The notes beneath the pieces are model-generated. The model ran no database searches. It saw only the letters and a list, made by a program, of their open reading frames with translations, and had not been told where the DNA came from. A stretch of 64,000 bases of DNA from Comamonas sp. (lineage in GTDB: Bacteria > Pseudomonadota > Gammaproteobacteria > Burkholderiales > Burkholderiaceae_C): assembly GCA_028690035.1 (NCBI GenBank), contig JAQVCA010000007.1, forward strand, positions 151,965 through 215,964. Reading direction: 5' to 3'. How positions within the stretch are numbered: the first letter of the stretch is position 1; each line of letters starts with the position of its first letter. The translations under genes were made by a program, and so were the position numbers. Positions 33,011 to 42,500 of this stretch are shown in pieces.

Positions 33011-34330
33011 ATGTCTTCATCCAGTCTTTTTTCTCCCAGCTTTTTCCTCACGGCGGCCTTTGCGCTGGCCTTGGTCTTGCAACTGCTGGCGCAGGTGTGG
33101 TTGCTCACCCGCCAGGTGCGCCACGTAGCCCAGCACCGGGGTGCGGTGCCCGCAGCATTTGCCCAGCGTATCCCCTTGGATGCCCACCAGAAAGCGGCCG
33201 ATTACACCTTGGCAAAAGCGCGTATTGGGCTTATCCAGCTTGCCTGGGGTGCTCTCCTTTTACTGGGGTGGACGCTGCTGGGCGGCTTGAATGCCCTGCA
33301 CCAGCTGCTGCTGGACTGGATGGCGCCGGGGCTGGCGCAGCAGGTGGCGCTGGTGGCGGCGTTTGCTGTGCTCTCGGGGGCGTTGGAGCTGCCGTTGGCG
33401 CTGTACCGCACCTTTGTGCTGGAGCAGCGCTTTGGCTTCAACCAGAGCACGCTGGGGTTGTGGCTGGGCGACTTGCTCAAAAGCACGCTGCTGGGCGCAG
33501 CCATCGGTCTGCCGCTGGTGGCCGCCGTGCTGTGGCTGATGCAGGCAGCGGGCGCGCTGTGGTGGCTGTGGGCCTGGGCGCTGTGGACGGGGTTTCAGCT
33601 GCTGCTGATGTGGGTTTTTCCCACCTTTATCGCCCCGCTGTTCAACAAGTTTGAGCCTTTGCAGGATGAGGCGCTCAAGGCGCGCGTGACGGGCTTGATG
33701 CAGCGCTGCGGGTTTGCCGCCAAGGGGCTGTTTGTCATGGATGGCAGCCGCCGCTCGGCGCATGCCAATGCGTATTTCACCGGCCTGGGCAATGCCAAGC
33801 GTGTGGTGTTTTACGACACCTTGCTCAAGCAGCTCAACGCCGACGAGGTGGAGGCCGTGCTCGCGCACGAGCTGGGCCACTTCAAGCACCGCCACATCAC
33901 CCAGCGCATGTTTTGGGTGTTTGCTGCCAGTCTGCTGGGCCTGGGTGTGCTGGGGTGGTTGGGTCAGCAACCGTGGTTTTACAGCGGGCTGGGCGTCGCG
34001 CCATCGCTGGAATTGGCCTTGGGCCAAGGCGGGCAGATGCAGGCCGTGGCGCTGCTGCTGTTCATGCTGGCCGTGCCGGTGTTGACCTTCTGGCTGGCAC
34101 CGCTGATGGCGCATTTTTCACGCCGCGATGAATTTCAGGCCGATGCCTACGCTGCGGCGCAGGCCCAGCCTGCGGCGCTGGCCTCGGCCTTGCTCAAGCT
34201 GTATGAGGACAACGCTTCCACCTTGACGCCCGATCCGCTGTACGCGCGCTTTTATTACTCGCACCCTCCTGCGGTCGAGCGCTTGGCGCGTCTGGCACCG
34301 TCGGGCCCTGCCGAAGTGGGCGCAGCATGA
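33011..34330 (+). CDS. M48-family (Ste24-like) membrane metalloprotease
   Basis: Inner-membrane protease of 439 residues with about seven hydrophobic segments. The N-terminal half holds membrane helices and the segment [17 protein letters not shown], a Ste24 hallmark. The zinc motif HELGHFKH lies within [19 protein letters not shown], and the third ligand is in the [12 protein letters not shown] segment. It resembles eukaryotic CAAX protease Ste24 more than the HtpX branch, which is shorter. It may degrade membrane or misfolded proteins. Its last four bases overlap the start of rsgA (ATGA), implying coupled translation. Divergent from orn. Confidence 0.88.
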   Translation: MSSSSLFSPSFFLTAAFALALVLQLLAQVWLLTRQVRHVAQHRGAVPAAFAQRIPLDAHQKAADYTLAKARIGLIQLAWGALLLLGWTLLGGLNALHQLLLDWMAPGLAQQVALVAAFAVLSGALELPLALYRTFVLEQRFGFNQSTLGLWLGDLLKSTLLGAAIGLPLVAAVLWLMQAAGALWWLWAWALWTGFQLLLMWVFPTFIAPLFNKFEPLQDEALKARVTGLMQRCGFAAKGLFVMDGSRRSAHANAYFTGLGNAKRVVFYDTLLKQLNADEVEAVLAHELGHFKHRHITQRMFWVFAASLLGLGVLGWLGQQPWFYSGLGVAPSLELALGQGGQMQAVALLLFMLAVPVLTFWLAPLMAHFSRRDEFQADAYAAAQAQPAALASALLKLYEDNASTLTPDPLYARFYYSHPPAVERLARLAPSGPAEVGAA

Positions 34331-35301
34331 GCCGCAAGTCGCGTACCCAGACGGTGGCTGCGCCTGCTGCCACTTTGCTCCCCGGTTTGGTGGTGGGCAG
34401 CCATGGCCGCCACTGTGTGGTGGAAACCCCGGACGGTCAGCGCCGCATCTGCCATCCGCGCGGCAAGAGAAACCAGGCGGTGGTGGGCGATCAGGTGCTG
34501 TGGTTGCCCGCAGCGCCCGGCCAGGGCGACGAGGGCAGCATCGAAAAAGTGCAGCCACGGCGCAATTTGCTCTACCGCCAGGACGAGATTCGCACCAAAT
34601 CTTTTGCGGCCAACATCGATCAGGTGCTGATCCTGATTGCCGCCGAGCCGGTGTTCTCGGAAAGCCAGCTCACCCGCGCGCTGATTGCCACGCACGAGGC
34701 GGGCATTGTGCCCATCGTGGCGCTGAACAAAAGCGATTTGGCCCAGCCCTTTGCCCAGGCCTGGGAGCGCCTGGCGCCCTACCGCGCGGCGCTGGATGCC
34801 GAGGGCGTGCCGCACTACCAAGTGCTGGGTTTGAACCTGACCCAGCCCAGTGCCACGCAGGCGGCCCTGTTGCAAGAACTGCTGGCGGGCAAAGCCACCC
34901 TGGTGCTGGGGCCGTCGGGCTCGGGCAAGAGCACCTTGATCAACCTGCTCATCCCGCAGGCGCGCGCGGCGACGGGGGAGATCTCGCAGGCGCTCAACTC
35001 GGGGCGGCACACCACCACCACCACCACCTGGTACTGGCTGGATGCGCAGCGGCGCACCGCCCTGATCGATTCGCCGGGCTTTCAGGAGTTTGGCCTGCAC
35101 CACATTCCTCCGACCGCCTTGGCGCGCTACATGCCCGATGTGGGACAGCACGCGCAGGGCTGCAAGTTCTACAACTGCACGCACCTGCACGAACCGGGCT
35201 GCGCCGTGCTGGCGCAGGTGGGGCAGGGCATCAGCGCCCAGCGCCATCGGCTGTACGCCGAGCTGTTTGCTGAGCTGAGTCAGCCCACGCACTACGGCTA
35301 G
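34327..35301 (+). CDS. rsgA: Small ribosomal subunit biogenesis GTPase RsgA
   Basis: Cytosolic circularly permuted GTPase of 324 residues that checks late 30S maturation. An OB-fold N-terminus (LPGLVVGSHGRHCVVETPDG) is followed by permuted G motifs: G4 as VALNKSDL, then the P-loop GPSGSGKSTLINLL (usually GxSGVGKSS), then G3 as DSPGFQEF. The C-terminal zinc domain has CKFYNCTHLHEPGCAV with the Cys-Cys-His-Cys ligands. The segment SGRHTTTTTTWYWL belongs to the switch region. The start overlaps the M48 protease stop by four bases. The gene before the sensor-CheW protein starts 117 bases downstream. Confidence 0.94.
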   Translation: MSRKSRTQTVAAPAATLLPGLVVGSHGRHCVVETPDGQRRICHPRGKRNQAVVGDQVLWLPAAPGQGDEGSIEKVQPRRNLLYRQDEIRTKSFAANIDQVLILIAAEPVFSESQLTRALIATHEAGIVPIVALNKSDLAQPFAQAWERLAPYRAALDAEGVPHYQVLGLNLTQPSATQAALLQELLAGKATLVLGPSGSGKSTLINLLIPQARAATGEISQALNSGRHTTTTTTWYWLDAQRRTALIDSPGFQEFGLHHIPPTALARYMPDVGQHAQGCKFYNCTHLHEPGCAVLAQVGQGISAQRHRLYAELFAELSQPTHYG

Positions 35302-35417
35302 GGCGCGGGCATACCGGCCATTGGGACTGGTACCGGCTGGTACTGGCGCGATTTTTGCTTATTTCTTGCTGGTGGCCCGTATGGCGCGGGCACTGCCAGA
35401 GCAATAAGGAGTAGGCC

Positions 35418-37982
35418 ATGGTGGCAAACCAGTGCAGCGAACCTGAAATCCCCATCGATACGTTGGTCGTTTTTATGCGCGGGGTGCTGCGCTGTGAAAG
35501 CGCGCTGCGCGAGCTCAACCTGATGTGGCGTCTGATCGAGTCGTCGGCCAAGATGAATTGCCCGCAGGAGGCGCGCGCCCTGCTGCCCATGTTGCAGACC
35601 ACGCGCGAGGGGCTGCAGCGCCTGGAGGTCGATCTGGTGCAGTCGCTGGTGGCGCAGTCGCTGCGCGAAGTGCTCACCGATCTGCGCACCAGTGCCCACC
35701 ATGTGATCGACATCGTGGTGCGCAGCCTCTACGAGCGCACCGCAGACGTGGGTTTTTTGGCTACCGATGCTCAGTTGTGCGCCTATGTGGCAGGGCTCAG
35801 TGACGGTCAGGGCGTGCAGCAGCGCCTGTGGGAATACCGCCAAAAGTACAGCGTTTATGACGAAATTTTGCTCATCGACCACCAAGGCGCCGTGCTGGCC
35901 CAGGTCGATGAACACTCCCCGGTCGAGGGCAGCGACGATCCCTTGATCGCCGCCACGCTGCAGCGCAAGGCGTACCTGGAGACATTTCGCGCCACCGACC
36001 TGCGCCCAGGCAAGGCCCAGGCGCTGCTCTACACCCACCGCATGCTGCATCCGCACACGCACCAGAGCGTGGGCGTGCTGGCCCTGGGCTTTGACTTGGA
36101 AGGCGAGATGCACGGCCTGTTTGAGTCCTGGTGCGAACAACCCGCGCGCAGCATTGCTGTGCTGCTGGATGCCGATCGGCGGGTGCTGGCCAGCAGCGAT
36201 GAACACTGGATTGGGAAGGGCGAGCGCGTGCCGGTGAATCTGACCGGCGCAGCCGTGCCGTGTGTGCACGCAGGACGCACCTATTTGGTGCAAACCGTGG
36301 CCGCCAGGCCCTACCAGGGCTACCCGGGGCCTGCTGGCTGGATGGGGCAGGTGATGATTCCCATCGACCAAGCCTTCGGCACCAAGGCGCGCCGGGCCAT
36401 CGATGCGCTGGAGCCTGCAGTGGCGCAAGGCCTGCTGGCCCACGCGCACCGCTTTTGTCCACCCCTGCATGCCGTGGTCGCCGCGACCGACACCATCCGC
36501 CGCGTGGTCTGGAATGGTCAGGTGATGACGGCCAGTCAGGGCACCACCACGCCCCAACTCAAGGCGGTGCTGGAGCAAATTGGCGAAACCGGTGCCCACA
36601 CCCATGGGACGTTTGCCCACGCCATCCGCGATCTGTACGACACCGTACTCAGCGCCAGCCTGCGTGAGAGCGAGCAGCTCACCCAGCTCCTGGTGGATGT
36701 GCTCGATCGCAACCTGTACGAACGCGCCAACGATTGCCGCTGGTGGGCACTGACGCCCCAGCTGTGCGACCTGCTGGCCCGCGAAGCCCAGGGCCAGGAC
36801 TGCACTGCCGAGCGCGAACAGGCCTGTGCGCTGTTGGAGCACCTCAACCGGCTCTATACGGTGTACGCACGCATCGTCGTGTACGACCGCCAAGGCACCA
36901 TCGTGGCTGCCAGCCGCAGCACGTTGGCCCACGGCCTATCGGTGCTGGGCATGGGCATCGAGCCCGACACCTTGGATGCGGTGCTGCACCTGAGCGACAC
37001 CCAGTCCTACCACGTGAGTCCATGGCGCAGCGGCGCCTACGGCTGCCCAGCGGATGAGCCCGGCTACGTGTACCACGCAGCCATACGTTCACCCCAGGAC
37101 GCCACGCACATCGTCGGTGGCATTGGTCTGGTGTTTCACACCGTGGGCGAGTTACAGGGCATGTTGGCCGATGGTTTGGTGGATCAGCCCGGCGTGCAAG
37201 CTGTGTACGCCCAGTGCGATGGCACCGTACTGGCCAGTACCCACCCTGAGGAGCACCCCGTGGGCACGCGTCTGGCACTGGAGCCGGGCTGGCTGCAGGT
37301 GGCCCCGGGCCAGCGCCGGGCGTGCGTGACGATATACCGTGGCCACTACTGCATCGTGGGGTGTGCGGCGGCGCACGGCTACCGCGAGTTTCGGCGTACT
37401 CCTGGCGCTGGCGATGGAGTACTGGCGCTGTCGTTCAAAGCGCTGGGGGCGGTGCAGCCCGATGCCCAGGCGGCGGTGCAGCGGCGCGATACCGTGGTGC
37501 AGCCGATGGCACCACAGGGTGGTGGTGGGCGCGAGATGGCGACGTTCTTTGTGGGTTCGTCGCTGTTTGCCCTGGACGTGGCGCATGTCCTGGAGGCGCA
37601 ACCGGCCAGTGCCGTGGCCCCTGTGTCTGCCGGGCGTCTGCCGCACTGCATCGGCACCTTGGCGCGACGCACCCAGGGCCAGGTGAGCGGGTATGTCTGG
37701 GTGTTCGATCTGGCGCATCTGCTCACCGGACAAGTAGCGCAGCGCAGTGCCAACAATCAGGTGGTGGTGGTGCAGTGCGCCGGGCGGCATCTGGGGCTGC
37801 TGGTCAGCGAGCTGCAGGGCGTGCATGTGTTTGCACTGGAGAGCATCGTGCCCATGCCGGGCACAGCTGGCGCTTTGGGGCAGCTGGTGCAGTCGCTGGT
37901 ACGGGCCAATGGCGGGGCGCTGTTGGTGCCGTGTTTGCACCCGCAGGCCTTGCTCCATGTGCTGCAAAGCCCCACCGCCTGA
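35418..37982 (+). CDS. Soluble tandem Cache-like sensor fused to a CheW domain
   Basis: A protein of 854 residues with no signal peptide and no membrane segment. Two related sensor modules are visible. Each starts with a helix containing NLYER or SLYER (residues 103-107 and 432-436), followed by ATDAQLC or ALTPQLC and then a strand DEILLIDHQGAVLAQVD or ARIVVYDRQGTIVAASR, so the first half was duplicated. Extra repeats such as GVLALGFDLEGEM and HIVGGIGLVFHTV suit a Cache/PAS-like fold. A CheW domain occupies about 707-852 (TFFVGSSLFALDVAHVLEA, VVVQCAGRHLGLLVSELQGV). CheW proteins link receptors to CheA, so this may carry a cytosolic signal directly to the chemotaxis kinase without a separate receptor. 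AAGGAG lies 8 bases upstream. A bidirectional repeat hairpin follows it. The ligand and partner are unknown. Confidence 0.72.
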   Translation: MVANQCSEPEIPIDTLVVFMRGVLRCESALRELNLMWRLIESSAKMNCPQEARALLPMLQTTREGLQRLEVDLVQSLVAQSLREVLTDLRTSAHHVIDIVVRSLYERTADVGFLATDAQLCAYVAGLSDGQGVQQRLWEYRQKYSVYDEILLIDHQGAVLAQVDEHSPVEGSDDPLIAATLQRKAYLETFRATDLRPGKAQALLYTHRMLHPHTHQSVGVLALGFDLEGEMHGLFESWCEQPARSIAVLLDADRRVLASSDEHWIGKGERVPVNLTGAAVPCVHAGRTYLVQTVAARPYQGYPGPAGWMGQVMIPIDQAFGTKARRAIDALEPAVAQGLLAHAHRFCPPLHAVVAATDTIRRVVWNGQVMTASQGTTTPQLKAVLEQIGETGAHTHGTFAHAIRDLYDTVLSASLRESEQLTQLLVDVLDRNLYERANDCRWWALTPQLCDLLAREAQGQDCTAEREQACALLEHLNRLYTVYARIVVYDRQGTIVAASRSTLAHGLSVLGMGIEPDTLDAVLHLSDTQSYHVSPWRSGAYGCPADEPGYVYHAAIRSPQDATHIVGGIGLVFHTVGELQGMLADGLVDQPGVQAVYAQCDGTVLASTHPEEHPVGTRLALEPGWLQVAPGQRRACVTIYRGHYCIVGCAAAHGYREFRRTPGAGDGVLALSFKALGAVQPDAQAAVQRRDTVVQPMAPQGGGGREMATFFVGSSLFALDVAHVLEAQPASAVAPVSAGRLPHCIGTLARRTQGQVSGYVWVFDLAHLLTGQVAQRSANNQVVVVQCAGRHLGLLVSELQGVHVFALESIVPMPGTAGALGQLVQSLVRANGGALLVPCLHPQALLHVLQSPTA

Positions 37983-38001
37983 GCGGTGGATTGTCAAAAA
38001 A

Positions 38002-38090
38002 GAGAGCTGCTTGCGCTTTATATACAAAGTTTTCTATATGAAAAGTATCTGAAACTTATAACTATCAAGCGAAAGCAGCTCTTTTTTTGA
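38002..38090. repeat. Palindromic repeat element copy 11, bidirectional terminator
   Basis: The best-preserved copy. GAGCTGCTTGCGCTT and AAGCGAAAGCAGCTC pair at 14 of 15 positions around a 48-base AT-rich loop, with A6 on the left and T7 on the right. It lies exactly between the convergent CheW-fusion and alpha/beta hydrolase genes and looks like the terminator of both. Confidence 0.8.
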
Positions 38091-38099
38091 TAGCTTGAT

Positions 38100-38987
38100 T
38101 CAGTGCAGCCAGGGTAAGACCACGTCCGCCAAGGCCTGGGGCTGCTCGTACTGCACCCAATGGCCCGCCCCGGCGATCAGTTGCAGACGCCCCTGAAAAC
38201 ACGCCGCCACCTGTGGCCACAGGCCACGGTAGAGCACGTCCTGTTCGCCATACACCCCATGCACCGGGCAGGTGAGGCGCGGCAAGGTCTGGCGCAGGAT
38301 GTCGGTGCTGGCCAGGCGGCGCCGGGGCAGGCGGTCGCGGTGTACGTTGGCGGTGTGCAGGGCCAGGGTGTTGCGGTCGATGCAGCGCGGGTCGCTGAGC
38401 ATCAGCGCGGCCAGGTTGTGGCAGTGGCGGTGCAGTTGCTCTTGGGGGTCGCTCAGGTGGCGCCAGCCTTTGAGGCGGTAGCTGGGCTGGTCGCGCAGGC
38501 CCAGTCCTGGCGGGCCGACCAGCACCAGCTGGCGCACCAGGCCGGGATAGGCCGCTGCCAGCAGGGCGGCGGTCAGTCCACCCAGGGAAAAGCCCATGAT
38601 CTGCACCGGCTGCCCGCCCAGCCACTGCTGCAGGGCAGCGGCCAGCAGGGGCGGCATGTCGTCGGCGTCCTGCTGGTCGGGCAGCGGGTCGGAGGCGCCA
38701 AAACCGGGCAGATCCAGCGCCCAGACGGCATGGCCCGCTTGCGTCAGCGGCCCCAGCATGCGCAGCCAATGCGTCCAGCTGCCGCTGCCGCCATGCAGCA
38801 GCACCACGGGCGCTTTCTGCGCCGTTTCCGGTGCCGCTGGCCAGTGGTGGGCCGTCAGCACCCCGCCCGCATGCGCAAAGTGCGCGCACTGCGCCTGGGT
38901 GTGCCACTGCGCCACTTCCGGCGGCGTGACCTGACCGGCAGCGACGGCGGCGTAATCCTCGGCCGGGCCGGGCCAGGGCAGGGGCAT
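38100..38987 (-). CDS. Alpha/beta-hydrolase fold protein
   Basis: Protein of 295 residues. The nucleophile elbow MGFSLGGLTAAL holds the candidate catalytic Ser, preceded by VVLLHGGSGSWTHWLRML with the oxyanion-type HGG. The acid lies in the later part (VYGEQDVLY) and the His in LIAGAGHWVQYEQP near the C-terminus. These fit the family of esterases, lipases and haloperoxidase-like hydrolases. ATG at 38987 was preferred. An in-frame GTG at 39020 would overlap the aroQ stop and lengthen it by 11 residues. It probably shares a transcript with aroQ. The substrate cannot be told. Confidence 0.8.
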   Translation of the reverse strand: MPLPWPGPAEDYAAVAAGQVTPPEVAQWHTQAQCAHFAHAGGVLTAHHWPAAPETAQKAPVVLLHGGSGSWTHWLRMLGPLTQAGHAVWALDLPGFGASDPLPDQQDADDMPPLLAAALQQWLGGQPVQIMGFSLGGLTAALLAAAYPGLVRQLVLVGPPGLGLRDQPSYRLKGWRHLSDPQEQLHRHCHNLAALMLSDPRCIDRNTLALHTANVHRDRLPRRRLASTDILRQTLPRLTCPVHGVYGEQDVLYRGLWPQVAACFQGRLQLIAGAGHWVQYEQPQALADVVLPWLH

Positions 38988-39013
38988 GCGGTGGTCGGTG
39001 GTGGATGCCGGAT

Positions 39014-39460
39014 TTACCACTGTGCCACCGCCTCGACCGCCAGCACATAGCCCTGCACGCCAAAGCCGCACATCACGGCACGCGCCACGGGCGAGAGGTA
39101 GGAATGGTGGCGGAAGGCCTCACGCGCAAAGACGTTGCTGATGTGCAGCTCCAGCAGCGCCACGCCGGTGCCCTTGATGGCATCCATCAGCGCAATGCTG
39201 GTGTGTGTGTAAGCACCAGCGTTGAGGATGACGCCTGCCAGCGCGCCGCGTGCGTGCAGCTGGCCCGCTTCGTGGATCCAGTCGATCAGCTGCCCTTCGT
39301 GGTTGCTTTGGTGAAAGCGCAGCTGCAGGCCGTGGCGCGCGCAGGCCTGGGCGCACAGCTGCTCGACATCGGCCAGGGTCTGCGCGCCGTACACCTGGGG
39401 TTCGCGCGTGCCCAGCAGGTTGAGATTGGGGCCGTTGAGAACAAAAACCGTCTTCTGCAT
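39014..39460 (-). CDS. aroQ: Type II 3-dehydroquinate dehydratase
   Basis: Cytosolic dodecameric enzyme of 148 residues removing water from 3-dehydroquinate in the shikimate route. The N-terminus VFVLNGPNLNLLGTREPQVYG holds the active-site Asn and the flexible lid Tyr/Arg region. FHQSNHEGQLIDWIHEA, NAGAYTHTSIALMDAI and LELHISNVFAREAFRHHSYLSPVA are the further family motifs, with the catalytic His in the last segment. Start MQKTVFVLN was preferred over an in-frame codon seven residues earlier. The length is the family norm. It sits upstream of the alpha/beta hydrolase gene and divergent from glnS. Confidence 0.95.
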   Translation of the reverse strand: MQKTVFVLNGPNLNLLGTREPQVYGAQTLADVEQLCAQACARHGLQLRFHQSNHEGQLIDWIHEAGQLHARGALAGVILNAGAYTHTSIALMDAIKGTGVALLELHISNVFAREAFRHHSYLSPVARAVMCGFGVQGYVLAVEAVAQW

Positions 39461-39546
39461 GGGGAGTCTCGTGGAGTGCAAAAGCCGGTGATTATCCCGC
39501 CTGCCCGCTGCCGGGCTGCAGGCACCCGCCTACAATCCAACGCCAT

Positions 39547-41364
39547 ATGAATACCACCACCCACACCCAGGCAGACGTTGCCGCCGAGGCGGTTGTCAAG
39601 CCCACCAATTTTCTGCGCCACATCATCGAAACCCATCTGGCCGATGGCACCCACGCAGGCCGCCGCTGGGGCGGTGGCCCCGGCGATGCCCAGCACCACC
39701 AGCAAGGCCAGGTCGATGAGGCCAAAATCCGCACCCGCTTTCCGCCCGAGCCCAACGGCTACCTGCACGTGGGCCACGCCAAGTCGATCTGCCTGAACTT
39801 TGGTCTGGCCAAGGACTACGGCGGCGTGTGCCACCTGCGCTTTGACGACACCAACCCGGAAAAAGAAGACCAGGAATACGTGGACAGCATCAAGGATGCC
39901 GTCCAGTGGCTGGGCTTTGACTGGAAGGATGCGCAGGGCAACAGCCACCTGTACTACGCCAGCAACTATTTCGACTTCATGTACCGCGCCGCCGTGTACC
40001 TGATCGAGCAGGGCTTGGCCTATGTGGACGAGCAGTCCGCCGAAGACATGAAGGCCAACCGCGGCGACTTCACCCGCCCTGGCGTGAACAGCCCTTTTCG
40101 CGACCGCAGTGTGGCCGAGAACCTGCAGCGCTTTGCCGACATGAAGGACGGCAAGCTGCAAGACGGCGCTGCCGTGCTGCGCGCCAAGATCGATATGGCT
40201 TCGCCCAATATCAATCTGCGCGACCCCGCCATCTATCGCGTGCGCCATGCCGAGCACCACAACACCGGCAACCAGTGGTGCATCTACCCGATGTACACCT
40301 TCGCGCACCCCATTGAGGATGCGCTGGAACACATCACCCACTCGATCTGTACGCTCGAATTTGAAGACCAGCGCCCCTTCTACGACTGGCTGCTGGATCA
40401 CCTGCGCGCTGGCGGTTTGATCGTTGCACCGCAACCGCGCCAGTACGAGTTTGCGCGCCTGAACCTGACCTATGTGGTCACCTCCAAGCGCAAGCTCAAG
40501 CATCTGGTGGACAGCGGCACTTTGAGCGGCTGGGACGACCCCCGCATGCCCACCATCGTCGGCCTGCGCCGCCGGGGTTACACGCCCGCGTCGATCCGCA
40601 ACTTCTGCGAGCGCATCGGCGTGACCAAAGACTACAGCTGGATCGACTACGCCACGCTGGACGGCTGCCTGCGCGAAGACCTGGAAAACAAGGCCCACCG
40701 CGCTATGGTGGTGCTCGACCCCGTGAAGCTGGAGCTGACCAACTGGGCGGAGGTGTTCGGCAGCGCCGACCATCTGGAAGCCTGCAGCCTGCCCGCTCTG
40801 CCCCACCACACTGAAGGTGAAACCGTGCCTGAGCGCCACTTTACGATTGGCCGTGAAGTGTGGATTGAGCGCGAGGACTTTGCCGAAGTGCCGCCCAAGG
40901 GCTACAAGCGCCTGTTCCCCGGCAACAAGGTGCGCCTCAAAGGTGGCTATGTGATCGAGTGCACCGGCTGCGAAAAAGATGCCGACGGCAACGTGACCAA
41001 GGTGCTGGCCACCGTGGTGCCCGACACCAAGAGCGGCACGCCCGGCGCCGATGCGGTGAAGGTGAAAGCCGCCATCACCTGGGTCGGCGTGGCCGATGGC
41101 GTGCAAGCCGAAGTACGCCTGTATGACCGCCTGTTCACCGACGCGCAGCCTGACGCCGGCGGCAAGGACTACCTGAGCCTGCTCAACCCCGACAGCCTCA
41201 AAGTCGTGACTGCGTATGTGGAACCGTCCATGAAGGCTGCACAGCCTGACGACAAGTTCCAGTTCGAGCGCTTTGGCTACTTTGTGGCCGACCGCAAGGA
41301 TCACAGCACCGACCACCCCGTGTTCAACAAGATCACCGGCCTGAAAGACAGCTGGGGCAAGTAA
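39547..41364 (+). CDS. glnS: Glutaminyl-tRNA synthetase
   Basis: Class I synthetase of 605 residues that charges tRNA-Gln. The HIGH-type motif is [10 protein letters not shown] (74-77) and the KMSKS-type motif is VTSKRKL (311-315), as in this enzyme family. Features such as [15 protein letters not shown] and the two-domain beta-barrel anticodon-binding region follow. Compared with E. coli GlnRS it has about 20 extra residues, [20 protein letters not shown], just before the catalytic core, in a low-complexity Gly/Gln stretch. The presence of glnS means Gln-tRNA is made directly, but gatCAB may also exist elsewhere. It is divergent from aroQ and ends at a strong terminator. Confidence 0.96.
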   Translation: MNTTTHTQADVAAEAVVKPTNFLRHIIETHLADGTHAGRRWGGGPGDAQHHQQGQVDEAKIRTRFPPEPNGYLHVGHAKSICLNFGLAKDYGGVCHLRFDDTNPEKEDQEYVDSIKDAVQWLGFDWKDAQGNSHLYYASNYFDFMYRAAVYLIEQGLAYVDEQSAEDMKANRGDFTRPGVNSPFRDRSVAENLQRFADMKDGKLQDGAAVLRAKIDMASPNINLRDPAIYRVRHAEHHNTGNQWCIYPMYTFAHPIEDALEHITHSICTLEFEDQRPFYDWLLDHLRAGGLIVAPQPRQYEFARLNLTYVVTSKRKLKHLVDSGTLSGWDDPRMPTIVGLRRRGYTPASIRNFCERIGVTKDYSWIDYATLDGCLREDLENKAHRAMVVLDPVKLELTNWAEVFGSADHLEACSLPALPHHTEGETVPERHFTIGREVWIEREDFAEVPPKGYKRLFPGNKVRLKGGYVIECTGCEKDADGNVTKVLATVVPDTKSGTPGADAVKVKAAITWVGVADGVQAEVRLYDRLFTDAQPDAGGKDYLSLLNPDSLKVVTAYVEPSMKAAQPDDKFQFERFGYFVADRKDHSTDHPVFNKITGLKDSWGK

Positions 41365-41399
41365 GCGTTCGGAGCGCTCCTCTTTTTTCTGGAACCAAT

Positions 41400-41434
41400 C
41401 CAAGGCTGCGAGACTCGCAGCCTTGGTGCTTTTT
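41400..41434 (+). terminator. Rho-independent terminator of glnS
   Basis: A 12-base perfect stem CCAAGGCTGCGA/TCGCAGCCTTGG with a 3-base loop is followed by TGCTTTTT, 36 bases after the stop. Confidence 0.9.
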
Positions 41435-41456
41435 GGCCAAGGAAGAAAGAATTTTC

Positions 41457-42455
41457 ATGCGTAAAAGTTCGATGACTTCGTGGTTTCCCCAGCCGGCAGC
41501 CAGCGAGATCACCCCGCCGCAGGTGTTTGCCCAGCGCCGTCGCCTGCTGCAGCAGATGGCAGCCGGTGCCGCAGGTGCAAGCCTGGCCACCTGGGCGGCC
41601 CGCGACGCATTGGCGGCGGCCACGCCGGCGGCAGACAAGCTGGCGGCCCTGCCCGGTGTGCCCTCCAAAGTGCCGGGCGCACAGGTGCAGGCCACGCCCA
41701 CCCCCTACGCAGATGCCAGCAGCTACAACAACTTTTACGAGTTCGGCTACGACAAGCAAGACCCGGCCCGCTACGCCGGGGCCATGCCCACCCGCCCCTG
41801 GACGGTGCGCGTCGAAGGCTTGGTGCAAAAACCCGGGGTGTGGGCACTGGAGGATTTGCTCAAGCTCAGCCCGATGGAGGAGCGCCTCTATCGCCTGCGC
41901 TGTGTGGAAGGCTGGAGCATGGTCATCCCCTGGGAGGGCTATTCGCTGTCGCGCTTGCTGGAGCGGGTGCAGCCTTTGGGCAGTGCCAAGTTTGTCGAAT
42001 TTGTCACGCAGACCGATGCGCAGCACATGCCTGGCCTGCGCCACGGTGGGCTGGATTGGCCCTACACCGAAGGCCTGCGTCTGGACGAGGCCATGCACCC
42101 CCTCACGCTGCTGGCCTTTGGCATGTATGGCCATGTGCTGCCCAACCAGAATGGTGCGCCGGTGCGCCTGGTGGTGCCATGGAAATACGGCTTCAAGAGC
42201 GCCAAGAGTGTGGTCGCCATCCGTGTGCTGGAGCAGATGCCCACCACCGCCTGGGTGAAGGCCGCGCCGCACGAATATGGTTTTTATGCCAACGTCAACC
42301 CCAATGTGCCGCACCGGCGCTGGAGTCAGGCCAGCGAGCGCACCATTGGCCAAGGCGGTCTGTTTGCCCCCAAGCGCAAGACCGAGCTGTTCAACGGTTA
42401 CGCCGAACAAGTCGGCCAGTTGTACGCCGGTATGGATCTCAAGCGCTATTACTGA
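41457..42455 (+). CDS. msrP: Periplasmic protein-methionine-sulfoxide reductase catalytic subunit
   Basis: Molybdopterin enzyme of 332 residues that repairs oxidised methionines in envelope proteins. A twin-arginine signal ([21 protein letters not shown] at 27-47) directs Tat export. The sulfite-oxidase-like domain holds the molybdenum ligand Cys149 in [15 protein letters not shown], followed by [14 protein letters not shown] and [15 protein letters not shown]. The ATG at 41457 has AAGGAAG about 11 bases upstream; a start five codons further in is possible. Electrons come from the membrane haem protein MsrQ, encoded two genes downstream. A nitroreductase gene lies between them. Confidence 0.94.
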   Translation: MRKSSMTSWFPQPAASEITPPQVFAQRRRLLQQMAAGAAGASLATWAARDALAAATPAADKLAALPGVPSKVPGAQVQATPTPYADASSYNNFYEFGYDKQDPARYAGAMPTRPWTVRVEGLVQKPGVWALEDLLKLSPMEERLYRLRCVEGWSMVIPWEGYSLSRLLERVQPLGSAKFVEFVTQTDAQHMPGLRHGGLDWPYTEGLRLDEAMHPLTLLAFGMYGHVLPNQNGAPVRLVVPWKYGFKSAKSVVAIRVLEQMPTTAWVKAAPHEYGFYANVNPNVPHRRWSQASERTIGQGGLFAPKRKTELFNGYAEQVGQLYAGMDLKRYY

Positions 42456-42500
42456 CGCTGTGCCCTCCCTGCGTGTTTTTATTGGAATGAAAGTCCACCT

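Noticed and set aside
39286..41403. Open frame of 705 codons antisense to glnS
   Set aside because: It runs opposite glnS and into aroQ, and its product has no recognisable domain.
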